This document shows positions 1-6,767 of a stretch of DNA of 9,868 bases, piece after piece. Location: contig CAMLFK010000189.1 of assembly GCA_946479255.1 (NCBI GenBank), positions 1 to 9,868 on the forward strand, in the 5' to 3' direction. Both the position numbers and the translations under genes were made by a program. The stretch's first letter is position 1. Each line of letters starts with the position of its first letter. The notes beneath the pieces were generated by a model, which saw nothing but the letters and a program-made list of their open reading frames with translations, had not been told where the DNA came from and ran no database searches. Origin of the DNA: an uncultured Oxalobacteraceae bacterium (GTDB lineage Bacteria; Pseudomonadota; Gammaproteobacteria; Burkholderiales; Burkholderiaceae).

Positions 1-343
<343 letters not shown>

Positions 344-1366
344 CTACTTGTTCTTTGTGGTGAGCAGCATGGCATCGCCATAGCTGAAGAAGCGGTACTC
401 GCTGGCGATCGCGTGCGCGTAGGCCTGGCGGATCTCGGCATAGCCGGCGAAGGCCGACACCAGCATCAGCAGGGTCGACTTGGGCAGGTGGAAGTTGGTG
501 ATCAGGCGGCTGACGGTCTTGAAGGTGTAGCCGGGCGTGATGAACAGCGCCGTATCGGCGCTGCCCGCCACCAGCTCACCGCTTTGCGAGGCCGATTCCA
601 GCGCGCGCAGGCTGGTGGTGCCGACCGCCACCACGTCGCGCCCGGCCGCCTTGGCGGCGCGCACGGCGTCGACGCTTGCCTGCGGCACCGTGTACCACTC
701 GGTGTGCATCTTGTGTTCCGACAGCGCTTCGACCCGCACCGGCTGGAAGGTGCCGGCACCCACGTGCAGGGTCACATAGGCGAACTCGATGCCCTTCTCT
801 TTAAGCCTGGCCAGCAGCGCTTCGTCGAAATGCAGGCCGGCGGTGGGCGCGGCCACGGCGCCCGGCTCTTTGGAATACACGGTCTGGTAGCGCGTCTCGT
901 CGAATTCGTCGGCATCGTGCTCAATATAGGGCGGCAGCGGCAGGCGGCCATGCGCCTCGATCAGCTCGAACACATCGCCTTCGAAGTGCAAGGTAAAAAA
1001 TTCGCCGGCGCGTTCGCCCGCCACCACGTCGAAGGCTTCGGCCAGGCGGATGCGGTTGCCCGGCTTGGGCGACTTGGACGCGCGCACCTGGGCCAGCACG
1101 GTGCGGCTGTCGAGCACGCGCTCGACCAGCACTTCGACCGCGCCGCCGGTCTCCTTGACGCCGAAAAAACGCGCCTTGAGCACACGGGTGTCGTTCATCA
1201 CCAGCAGGTCGCCGGGCGACAGCAGATCGACGATATCGGCGAACTGGCGGTCGACCAGGCGGCCGCCGTCCAGCTCCAGCAGGCGCGAAGCGCTGCGATT
1301 GGGCAGCGGTGTCTGCGCGATGCGTTCTGGCGGCAGGTCGAAATCGAAATCGGAAAGCGAGTACAT
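344..1366 (-). CDS. queA: S-adenosylmethionine:tRNA ribosyltransferase-isomerase
   Basis: Transfers and isomerises the ribosyl group of SAM onto preQ1 in tRNA, making epoxyqueuosine, the step after Tgt. The 340-residue product is close to the usual family length. It shows the N-terminal [11 protein letters not shown] block (residues 8-18), [13 protein letters not shown] around residue 60, [35 protein letters not shown] [48 protein letters not shown] and a C-terminal [12 protein letters not shown]. All are hallmark QueA stretches in the expected order. The ATG start (1366-1364) is supported by this standard N-terminus, although the ribosome binding site is weak. It is first in the queA-tgt pair and divergent from recG. 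No frameshift or missing block was seen. Confidence 0.98.
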   Translation of the reverse strand: MYSLSDFDFDLPPERIAQTPLPNRSASRLLELDGGRLVDRQFADIVDLLSPGDLLVMNDTRVLKARFFGVKETGGAVEVLVERVLDSRTVLAQVRASKSPKPGNRIRLAEAFDVVAGERAGEFFTLHFEGDVFELIEAHGRLPLPPYIEHDADEFDETRYQTVYSKEPGAVAAPTAGLHFDEALLARLKEKGIEFAYVTLHVGAGTFQPVRVEALSEHKMHTEWYTVPQASVDAVRAAKAAGRDVVAVGTTSLRALESASQSGELVAGSADTALFITPGYTFKTVSRLITNFHLPKSTLLMLVSAFAGYAEIRQAYAHAIASEYRFFSYGDAMLLTTKNK

Positions 1367-1380
1367 GGTGCGAATAGTTC

Positions 1381-1409
1381 TTAAAATTGGGCTTGGTGCG
1401 CCTTACAAT
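1381..1409 (+). promoter_or_regulatory. Candidate sigma70-type promoter for recG
   Basis: A -35-like TTAAAA (1381-1386) and a -10-like TACAAT (1404-1409, 5 of 6 to consensus) are separated by 17 bp. Transcription would begin near 1416, leaving a leader of about 55 nt before the chosen recG ATG at 1471. This also argues against the upstream in-frame ATG at 1387, which would lie before the transcript starts. The -10 is flanked by a perfect inverted repeat, GCGCC (1398-1402) and GGCGC (1411-1415). A queA promoter must lie in the same stretch on the other strand. Only a poor match is visible there (TTGCCC at 1431-1426, TATTGT at 1410-1405, 15-bp spacer). Confidence 0.45.
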
Positions 1410-1470
1410 AGGCGCGACACGTGCAGGGCAACCCTCTATTTTACCCTTGCCAGCACCTGAATGCCGCAAA

Positions 1471-3522
1471 ATGCCTCTATCCAAACCAAAAAGCCCGCCA
1501 ACCAGCATCGACACCAAGCTCGCCCGGCTAGGCCTGCGCAGTGACATGGACCTGGTTCTGCACTTGCCGATGCGCTACGAGGACGAGACGCAAGTCGTGT
1601 CGATCCACGAAGCCTGCCTGCGTGGCGGCCATGTGTCGCAGGTCGAGGGCGTGGTGACGAAGAATGAAATCGGCTTCAAGCCGCGCCGCCAGCTGCTGGT
1701 GCATATTGCCGACGAGACTGGCGACTTGCAGCTGCGCTTCATGAACTTCTACGGCAGCCAGGTCAAGCAGCTGGCCGAAGGTACGCGGGTGCGCGCACGC
1801 GGAGAGCTCAAGCACGGCTTTTTCGGCGCCGAGATGGTCCACCCGGCCTATAAGGTGATCAACGAAGGCGCGCCGCTGCCCCAGTCGCTCACGCCGGTGT
1901 ACCCGTCCGGCGAAGGCCTGTCGCAGACCATTTTGCGGCGCGCGATCGCCGACGCCATGAAAAAGATCGACTGGCGCGATACCCTGCCGGCCGACCTGGT
2001 CGCCCGCATGCGCCTGGTCGACTTTGAGCCGGCGGTGCGCCTGCTGCACTCGCCGCCGCACGAAATCGACGCCGGCGCCCTGCTCGATCGTTCCCACCCG
2101 GCCTGGACGCGCGTGAAGTTCGACGAGCTGCTGGCCCAGCAGCTCTCGCTCAAGCGCGCGCAGCGGGCCCGCCGGGTCAAGGGCGCGCCGGTGCTCAAGG
2201 CGGCTGGCACCCTGTCGGACGCCTTCCTGGCACAACTGCCCTTCAAGCTGACCGGTGCCCAGCAGCGCGTGCTGCAGGAGATCCGCGCCGACCTGCGCAA
2301 TGGCTACCCGATGCAGCGCCTGCTGCAGGGCGACGTTGGCAGCGGCAAGACCGTGGTGTCGGCGCTGGCCGCCGCGCAGGCGATCGACAGCGGCTACCAG
2401 GCCGCCCTGATGGCGCCGACCGAAATCCTCGCGGACCAGCACTTCCGCAAGATCGCCGCATGGATGGAGCCTTTGGGGGTGAAGGTGGCCTGGCTCACCG
2501 GCAGCCTCAAGAAGAAAGACAAGCTCGCGGCCACCGCGCTGGTGGAGTCGGGCGAGGCCCAGCTGGTGATCGGCACGCATGCGCTGATCCAGGACACCGT
2601 GAACTTCGCCAGCCTGGGACTGGTGATCGTCGACGAGCAGCACCGCTTTGGCGTGGGCCAGCGCCTCACCCTGCGCAACAAGGGCAGCAACGGCAAGACC
2701 CCGCACCAGCTGATGATGTCGGCCACGCCGATTCCCCGCACCCTGGCGATGACTTACTACGCCGACCTGGAAGTGTCGATCATCGACGAGCTGCCGCCGG
2801 GGCGCAGCCCCATCGTCACGCGCGCGATCGACCAGAACCGGCGCGACGAAGTGATCGAACGGGTGCACGCGGCGGCGCTGGAAGGCCGGCAGGTTTATTG
2901 GGTCTGCCCCCTGATCGAAGAATCCGAAGCGCTGCAGCTGCAGACCGCGACCGATACGCACGCCATGCTGGCCGAGGCCCTGCCGGACCTGGTGGTGGGC
3001 CTGGTCCATGGCCGCATGAAGCCCGGCGAAAAGCAGGAGGTGATGGATGCCTTCACGGCCGGCCAGGTGCACGTGCTGGTGGCCACCACCGTGATCGAGG
3101 TGGGGGTGGACGTGCCGAATGCATCGCTGATGGTGATCGAGCATGCGGAACGCTTCGGCCTGTCGCAATTGCACCAGCTGCGCGGGCGGGTCGGGCGCGG
3201 TTCGGCGGCCAGTGTGTGCCTGCTGCTGTATCAGAGCCCGTTGGGGCCGGTGGCCAGGCAGCGCTTGATGACGATGCGCGAGACGACCGATGGTTTTGAA
3301 ATTGCGCGGCGTGACCTGGAGATACGCGGGCCGGGGGAATTCCTGGGGGCGCGCCAGTCGGGTCAGGCGATGCTGCGCTTTGCCGACCTGGAGACCGACC
3401 AGTGGCTGGTGGAACAGGCGCGCGATGTGGCGGCCAGCTTGATTCTGGATCAGGCTGATGAGGTTGTGAATGCGCACCTGGCCAGGTGGCTGGGTGGGCG
3501 GGAAGAGTTTTTAAAGGCTTAG
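1471..3522 (+). CDS. recG: ATP-dependent DNA helicase RecG
   Basis: Double-stranded DNA translocase that drives branch migration of Holliday junctions and regresses stalled replication forks. The 683-residue protein is near the E. coli length (693). An N-terminal wedge/OB-fold region (LHLPMRYEDET, then PVYPSGEGLSQ and LLHSPPHEID blocks) precedes two helicase lobes. Walker A GDVGSGKT is at residues 287-294, motif II DEQH at 388-391, motif III SATPIP at 417-422, and motif VI QLRGRVGRG at 569-577. These are followed by the TRG-type region DLEIRGPGEFLGARQSG. An in-frame ATG at 1387 would add 28 residues (MGLVRLTIG...) that look like untranslated leader and lie before the candidate promoter start site. 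I therefore prefer 1471, though no clear Shine-Dalgarno sequence precedes it. It is divergent from queA and convergent with the oxidoreductase gene. Confidence 0.97.
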   Translation: MPLSKPKSPPTSIDTKLARLGLRSDMDLVLHLPMRYEDETQVVSIHEACLRGGHVSQVEGVVTKNEIGFKPRRQLLVHIADETGDLQLRFMNFYGSQVKQLAEGTRVRARGELKHGFFGAEMVHPAYKVINEGAPLPQSLTPVYPSGEGLSQTILRRAIADAMKKIDWRDTLPADLVARMRLVDFEPAVRLLHSPPHEIDAGALLDRSHPAWTRVKFDELLAQQLSLKRAQRARRVKGAPVLKAAGTLSDAFLAQLPFKLTGAQQRVLQEIRADLRNGYPMQRLLQGDVGSGKTVVSALAAAQAIDSGYQAALMAPTEILADQHFRKIAAWMEPLGVKVAWLTGSLKKKDKLAATALVESGEAQLVIGTHALIQDTVNFASLGLVIVDEQHRFGVGQRLTLRNKGSNGKTPHQLMMSATPIPRTLAMTYYADLEVSIIDELPPGRSPIVTRAIDQNRRDEVIERVHAAALEGRQVYWVCPLIEESEALQLQTATDTHAMLAEALPDLVVGLVHGRMKPGEKQEVMDAFTAGQVHVLVATTVIEVGVDVPNASLMVIEHAERFGLSQLHQLRGRVGRGSAASVCLLLYQSPLGPVARQRLMTMRETTDGFEIARRDLEIRGPGEFLGARQSGQAMLRFADLETDQWLVEQARDVAASLILDQADEVVNAHLARWLGGREEFLKA

Positions 3523-3534
3523 CTGAGATGGTAT

Positions 3535-3554
3535 GGGCGCTAACAAGAGCACCC
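3535..3554. terminator. Hairpin between the convergent recG and oxidoreductase genes
   Basis: GGGCGCT (3535-3541) and AGCACCC (3548-3554) form an inverted repeat with a 6-nt loop in the 39-nt gap between the two stop codons. In the minus-strand RNA all seven positions pair (one as G-U). In the plus-strand RNA one C-A mismatch remains. Neither strand has a proper U-tract after the stem, so this is a weak, possibly bidirectional terminator or merely an RNA 3'-end structure. Confidence 0.3.
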
Positions 3555-3561
3555 AATAAAA

Positions 3562-4563
3562 TCACGCGTCAGCCGGATATTTCAACCCAATCTGCCCACG
3601 AATCGTATCGAGCAAACCCATCAGCGCCAGCGTTTCATCCAAAGTCATCCCCGGGCTCTCCAGCAAGCCTTCCCGCACACAGCGGCTGGCCTCCAGCGCC
3701 TCATGCACATAGCCGTTACCCAGGTAAGGCGTCGGAATATTGCGCACCGAACCATCGGCCAGGCTGACGGTCAGCGAAGGCGAACAATGGAACATCGCAT
3801 CCATCCGCACGCGGCCCAGCGCACCCGACACGGTCAGTTCATCTGGCGTCTTGGCCAGCAGCGAGCAGCTGCATACCGACAGCCCGCCGCCTTCATGCAG
3901 CAGGGTGAAACCGGTCTGCGCATCCACGCCGGTGGCACTCATCGCGGCCTGCGCCTGCACCGACTTGACCGGCCCCATGATCGCGCACGCGATCGACAGC
4001 GGATAAATCCCCAGGTCCAGCAGCGCACCGCCGCCCAGTTCGCGATTGTTGACCCGGTGCGCCGGATCGGTCGGCGCCAGGAAGCCGAAGTCCGCATGCA
4101 GCTGACGCGGCTGGCCAATCGACCCCGCACCCACGATGCGCTTGAGTTCCACCAGGGCCGGCATGTAGCGGGTCCACATGGCCTCCATCAGGAACAGCTT
4201 CTTCTCGCGCGCCAGCGCCACGACCTGCTGCGCTTCGCGCAGGTTCATCGCAAATGGCTTCTCGCACAACACCGCCTTCCCGCCCTTGAGCGCCATGGTG
4301 GCGTTCTCGACGTGCATCGGATGCGGCGTTCCGATGTAGATGATGTCCACATCGGGCGCGTCGCACAGTTCCTGGTACGAGCCGTACGCCACCGGCTTAC
4401 CAAACTCGCGGCCGAACTTTCCGGCGCTGGCCACGCTGCGCGAACCGACCGCGGCCAGCTTTGCCCCCGGCGTATCCATCAATGCCGTGGCAAAGGCATG
4501 GGCGATGCCGCCCGTGCCTAAAATCCCCCATCGCACCACGTCAACACCTTCCACTTCAGCCAT
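3562..4563 (-). CDS. Gfo/Idh/MocA-family NAD(P)-dependent oxidoreductase, dihydrodiol-dehydrogenase-like
   Basis: Predicted cytoplasmic NAD(P)-dependent dehydrogenase acting on a sugar, polyol or diol; the substrate cannot be read from the sequence. The N-terminal Rossmann fold starts at RWGILGTGGIAHAF (residues 11-24). EKPFAMN (101-107) supplies the family lysine (K102). EAMWTRYMPA (127-136) and GGGALLDLGIYPL (177-189) are typical of the dimeric dihydrodiol dehydrogenase branch. By recalled alignment, K102, D183 and Y187 match the catalytic Lys/Asp/Tyr of that enzyme. The 333-residue length is normal. The start is the ATG at 4563, preceded by GGAGA. A GTG at 4578 would overlap the upstream stop and is less likely. 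It is the last gene of the pyrC-DUF3025 cluster, and nothing in the sequence ties it to pyrimidine synthesis. Confidence 0.93.
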   Translation of the reverse strand: MAEVEGVDVVRWGILGTGGIAHAFATALMDTPGAKLAAVGSRSVASAGKFGREFGKPVAYGSYQELCDAPDVDIIYIGTPHPMHVENATMALKGGKAVLCEKPFAMNLREAQQVVALAREKKLFLMEAMWTRYMPALVELKRIVGAGSIGQPRQLHADFGFLAPTDPAHRVNNRELGGGALLDLGIYPLSIACAIMGPVKSVQAQAAMSATGVDAQTGFTLLHEGGGLSVCSCSLLAKTPDELTVSGALGRVRMDAMFHCSPSLTVSLADGSVRNIPTPYLGNGYVHEALEASRCVREGLLESPGMTLDETLALMGLLDTIRGQIGLKYPADA

Positions 4564-4567
4564 CACG

Positions 4568-4572
4568 TCTCC
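4568..4572 (-). promoter_or_regulatory. Shine-Dalgarno site deciding the oxidoreductase start
   Basis: GGAGA on the minus strand (4572-4568) lies 4 nt before the ATG at 4563-4561, inside the 11-nt gap after the DUF3025 stop codon. It is the clearest ribosome binding site in the minus-strand cluster and favours the ATG over the in-frame GTG at 4578-4576. Confidence 0.65.
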
Positions 4573-4574
4573 AA

Positions 4575-5369
4575 TCACTTCAATGCAGCCCTCTTGGGCC
4601 GGAACACACTCGTGTCTTCATAAAACGCTTCATCTTGCCCGTCCCACCATCCGGGCACGCCGAGCACCGGCAGCGGCGTAAAGCAGGACGTATTCAAGCC
4701 TTCGGCCGCGAGTTGCGCCGCCACTTCAGCGTCGATCCACGCGCGCTGCGACTCATGGTCCAGCGCGAAGTAGGCGTCGTCAGCGGCCACCACCCGGGTA
4801 TGGGCGGTGATGGCTTTGCGTGGTGCAATCAGTTTTTCCATGAGCGCGTGGCCAAACAGCCAGACCTGGGCGTCGCGGGCGAACATGGCGCGCCGCTCAT
4901 ACAGCGCCTCGCGCCAGTGGTGCGCACGCAGCGCGTCCACCAGTGCGTGGCCGGCCGCGTCGCCGCGTACCACCAATAGCGCGGAATTTTCGTCAAAGAT
5001 GGTGGCGCCGTCGCGTGCCGGTCCGCGCGATTTGCCGACGCCGGCGATGGCGATCTGCGCTGCCTGCAGCGCATTGAGCTGGCGTTTGACAAGCGGGAAG
5101 CTCAGCCATACCAGCGCGTTGAAGAAGTCGTGGAGATTGTCGCGCGTGGGCACGCAGCCGGTCGCGCCGATGAACTCTTCGTAGGCGCGGCCCTCGGGCA
5201 GCTCAGCCTGCGGCACGAAGCGTAGCGGCTGGCCCTGGTGGTTGACCAGCGCCAGCGCGCCGGCGAATTTGTTGAGTGCGCCGATAAACTCCTCATCGGC
5301 CTTGAGGCTGGCAAAGGCCGGACGGACCGCGTCAAGCCACGGCCGTGTCCAGTCGATTTGCCCGAGCAT
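4575..5369 (-). CDS. DUF3025 domain-containing protein of unknown function
   Basis: Function unknown. The 264-residue product matches what I recall of the DUF3025 family, found in beta- and gammaproteobacteria. It has a central GCVPTRDNLHDFFNALVWLSFP block (around residues 70-91), then KRQLNALQAAQIA, RDGATIFDENSALLVV, a WLFGHALMEKL helix and a C-terminal PLPVLGVPGWW stretch. There is no signal peptide and no hydrophobic membrane segment, so it should be soluble and cytoplasmic. I see no nucleotide-binding or obvious catalytic motif, though the His/Asp-rich TRDNLHDFFN block is the natural place to look for an active or metal site. The ATG at 5369-5367 lies 4 nt after the pyrC stop, with no good Shine-Dalgarno sequence. 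Translation is probably coupled to pyrC, implying co-expression but not a shared pathway. Confidence 0.9.
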   Translation of the reverse strand: MLGQIDWTRPWLDAVRPAFASLKADEEFIGALNKFAGALALVNHQGQPLRFVPQAELPEGRAYEEFIGATGCVPTRDNLHDFFNALVWLSFPLVKRQLNALQAAQIAIAGVGKSRGPARDGATIFDENSALLVVRGDAAGHALVDALRAHHWREALYERRAMFARDAQVWLFGHALMEKLIAPRKAITAHTRVVAADDAYFALDHESQRAWIDAEVAAQLAAEGLNTSCFTPLPVLGVPGWWDGQDEAFYEDTSVFRPKRAALK

Positions 5370-5373
5370 GCGT

Positions 5374-6423
5374 TTACAGGAGCTTCCAGTTGATCAGCTC
5401 ACCGCCGTTCAGCGGCACCAGGCTGGTCTCGGCCAGCGGCACGGTCTGGGGCAGGGTCCAGGCTTCGCGTTTCAGGGTCACCGTTTCGGTATTGCGCGGC
5501 AGCTCGTAAAAGTCGGGGCCGAAGAAGCTGGAGAAGGCTTCCAGCTTGTCCAGCGCGCCGGCGCGCTCGAAGGCTTCGGCGTACAGCTCCATGGCGTGCA
5601 GCGCGGTGTAGCAGCCGGCGCAGCCGCAGCTGGTTTCCTTGGCGCCGATGGCGTGCGGGGCCGAGTCGGTGCCGAGGAAGAAGCGCTCGTCGCCGCTGGT
5701 GGCCGCCGTCATCAGGGCCAGGCGGTGCTCTTCGCGCTTCAAGACCGGCAGGCAGTAGAAGTGCGGGCGGATGCCGCCCTTGAAGATCTCGTTGCGGTTG
5801 TAGAGCAGGTGGTGCGCGGTGATGGTGGCGGCGATCGGGCCTTCGGCTTCGGCCACGTACTGGGCGGCGTCCTTGGTGGTGATGTGCTCGAAGACGATCT
5901 TCAGTTCCGGCATGGCGCGGCGCAGCGGACGCATGACGCGTTCGATGAACACGGCTTCGCGGTCGAACAGGTCGATGTCCTGGTCGGTGACTTCGCCGTG
6001 CACCAGGAAGGGCATGCCGACTTCCTGCATCACTTCAAGCGTCTTGTAGCAGCGCGCAAGATCGGTCACGCCGGCGTCGGAATTGGTGGTGGCGCCGGCC
6101 GGGTACAGCTTGACCGCATGGACGAAGCCGCTGTCGGCCGCGCGGCGGATCTCGTCGGGATCGGTGTTATCGGTCAGGTAGAGCGTCATCAGCGGCTCGA
6201 AACTCATCCCGGCCGGCAGCGCGGCCAGGATGCGCCCGCGGTAGGCCTGGGCCATCGCCGTGGTGGTCACGGGCGGCTTCAGGTTGGGCATCACGATGGC
6301 GCGGGCGAACTGGCGCGCGCTGTGCGGCAGGACGCTGGCCAGCGCCGCGCCGTCGCGCAGGTGCAGGTGCCAGTCGTCGGGACGGGTGATGGTCAGGCTT
6401 TGGAGGGTTTCAGTGGTGGACAT
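5374..6423 (-). CDS. pyrC: Dihydroorotase (class II, PyrC type)
   Basis: Zinc amidohydrolase closing carbamoyl-aspartate to dihydroorotate, step three of pyrimidine synthesis; cytoplasmic. The 349-residue protein has every expected metal ligand. H19 and H21 lie in [10 protein letters not shown], and K105 (the carboxylated lysine) in [17 protein letters not shown]142 is in VHGE, H180 in FEHIT, and D253 in FLGTDSAPH. Each sits exactly three residues later than in E. coli PyrC (16, 18, 102, 139, 177, 250), which also supports the ATG at 6423. It is the first gene of a minus-strand cluster with DUF3025 and an oxidoreductase. A -10-like TAAAAT lies at 6456-6451 and an operator-like palindrome just upstream at 6471-6486. 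The gene is complete. Confidence 0.98.
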   Translation of the reverse strand: MSTTETLQSLTITRPDDWHLHLRDGAALASVLPHSARQFARAIVMPNLKPPVTTTAMAQAYRGRILAALPAGMSFEPLMTLYLTDNTDPDEIRRAADSGFVHAVKLYPAGATTNSDAGVTDLARCYKTLEVMQEVGMPFLVHGEVTDQDIDLFDREAVFIERVMRPLRRAMPELKIVFEHITTKDAAQYVAEAEGPIAATITAHHLLYNRNEIFKGGIRPHFYCLPVLKREEHRLALMTAATSGDERFFLGTDSAPHAIGAKETSCGCAGCYTALHAMELYAEAFERAGALDKLEAFSSFFGPDFYELPRNTETVTLKREAWTLPQTVPLAETSLVPLNGGELINWKLL

Positions 6424-6450
6424 GGCGGCTTTCGAAAAACGAATGCCCTT

Positions 6451-6479
6451 ATTTTACCCGCTAGCCATCTTTGAAAACG
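6451..6479 (-). promoter_or_regulatory. Weak candidate promoter for the pyrC cluster
   Basis: The minus strand reads TAAAAT at 6456-6451, a fair -10 element that would start transcription about 20 nt before the pyrC ATG. At a 17-bp spacing the -35 position reads CGTTTT (6479-6474), a poor match, so the promoter may need an activator. It overlaps the palindrome at 6471-6486 and the tail of the gltL-like remnant. Confidence 0.25.
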
Positions 6480-6555
6480 CTTTCAAGCCACCGTAGTTGA
6501 GTATTTTCGCCTGAAATTTGCCAAACCACTTGCTGACGTTTTTAAGTTCGATCAT
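6454..6555 (-). pseudogene. Remnant of a GltL-type amino acid ABC transporter ATPase gene
   Basis: The minus strand from an ATG at 6555-6553 reads MIELKNVSKWFGKFQ. This closely resembles the N-terminus of GltL, the ATP-binding subunit of glutamate/aspartate ABC importers (recalled E. coli form MITLKNVSKWYGHFQ). Immediately after residue 15 the similarity stops. The reading continues AKILNYGGLKAFSKMASG to a TAA at 6456-6454, 33 codons in all, against about 240 for an intact ATPase. Walker A, signature and Walker B are all absent. AKIL recalls the C-terminal end of GltL (...FLAKIL...), so an internal deletion joining both ends is possible, but four residues are too few to prove it. The stretch is AT-richer than its neighbours and lies in the pyrC promoter region. 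It is non-functional as an ATPase; a new role as a tiny peptide cannot be excluded. Confidence 0.65.
6471..6486. promoter_or_regulatory. LacI-family-shaped operator candidate upstream of pyrC
   Basis: TTGAAAACGCTTTCAA is palindromic at 14 of 16 positions (TTGAAA-N-CG-N-TTTCAA) with a central CG. That is the usual architecture of LacI/GalR-family operators. It sits 48 bp before the pyrC ATG and overlaps the position expected for the -35 element, so binding would repress. No LacI-family regulator is encoded in the window. E. coli pyrC is repressed by PurR, a LacI-family member, but this half-site differs from the PurR box. Confidence 0.35.
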
Positions 6556-6602
6556 GGCATTTTCGCTGTAGTCAAGGGGCTATTGATCTCTTGCATACAA
6601 GC

Positions 6603-6631
6603 TTGACAGTACCCGCAGCCCCACGGATACT
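6603..6631 (+). promoter_or_regulatory. Candidate sigma70 promoter for the symporter-asparaginase unit
   Basis: A perfect -35, TTGACA (6603-6608), is followed after 17 bp by GATACT (6626-6631, 4 of 6 to the -10 consensus). Transcription would start near 6638, about 130 nt before the symporter ATG. Just upstream and overlapping the -35 are CTTGCATACAAG (6590-6601, 4-bp arms) and the palindrome CAAGCTTG (6598-6605), which could be a repressor site. Confidence 0.55.
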
Positions 6632-6637
6632 TCACGA

Positions 6638-6767
6638 AACTTGCCAATGAAATCATCTTTTCGCGGCCTGTTCGCTCTCAAAATTACCCCATTTTGACGA
6701 GAACCCAAAACGACAGATATTGCCCTGTCTTTCGATCACAAATCGACACCTCTACTGGAACCACAGC
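6638..6767 (+). promoter_or_regulatory. Long, hairpin-rich 5' leader of the symporter mRNA
   Basis: Between the predicted transcription start and the symporter ATG lie about 130 nt with no convincing gene. Three inverted repeats follow each other: the long one at 6670-6704 (separate entry), GACAG/CTGTC (6712-6716 and 6725-6729, 8-nt loop), and TCGAT/ATCGA (6732-6736 and 6742-6746, 5-nt loop). A weak ribosome binding site, TGGAA, ends 7 nt before the ATG and is left unpaired by these stems. There is no U-tract after any stem, so a simple intrinsic attenuator is not evident. I know of no riboswitch class it matches. Confidence 0.35.
6670..6704. repeat. Long imperfect inverted repeat in the symporter leader
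   Basis: The core arms TCAAAAT (6678-6684) and ATTTTGA (6691-6697) are perfect 7-bp complements around the loop TACCCC. Beyond them, CTC (6675-6677) pairs with GAG (6699-6701) if C6698 is bulged. GTT (6670-6672) pairs with AAC (6702-6704) if C6673 and G6674 are bulged. Up to 13 pairs over 35 nt is much more than expected by chance in this short gap. It may act as an RNA hairpin or as a DNA site for a dimeric regulator. Confidence 0.5.

Noticed and set aside
413..1384. Long plus-strand ORF (323 aa) opposite queA
   Set aside because: Shadow of a GC-rich gene. Composition is His/Gln/Arg/Gly-rich with no recognisable domain, and the queA frame explains the DNA fully.
1387..1470. Upstream in-frame ATG of recG (28 extra residues)
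   Set aside because: It lies inside the presumed promoter, before the predicted transcription start, and the added residues do not resemble a RecG N-terminus.
1528..3477. 649-aa minus-strand ORF opposite recG
   Set aside because: Antisense shadow with His/Arg/Gln-rich composition. RecG has every helicase motif in its own frame.
4564..4578. GTG start of the oxidoreductase at 4578
   Set aside because: It overlaps the DUF3025 stop and ignores the well-placed GGAGA before the ATG at 4563.
5242..6474. 410-aa plus-strand ORF opposite pyrC
   Set aside because: Antisense shadow. PyrC carries all metal ligands in the other strand, and the ORF also crosses into the pyrC-DUF3025 junction.
6647..6697. 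16-codon plus-strand ORF (MKSSFRGLFALKITPF) as a leader peptide
   Set aside because: No ribosome binding site, no run of regulatory codons and no terminator or attenuator after it.
6658..6747. Minus-strand open frame ending in ...LRVLSSLYARDQ at a TAG near 6580 as a possible gltK remnant
   Set aside because: No ATG start and no similarity to GltK or any family I recognise; most likely chance.
6720..6767. TTG start adding 16 residues to the symporter
   Set aside because: The extra residues are not transporter-like and overlap a leader inverted repeat. The ATG at 6768 gives the normal N-terminus.
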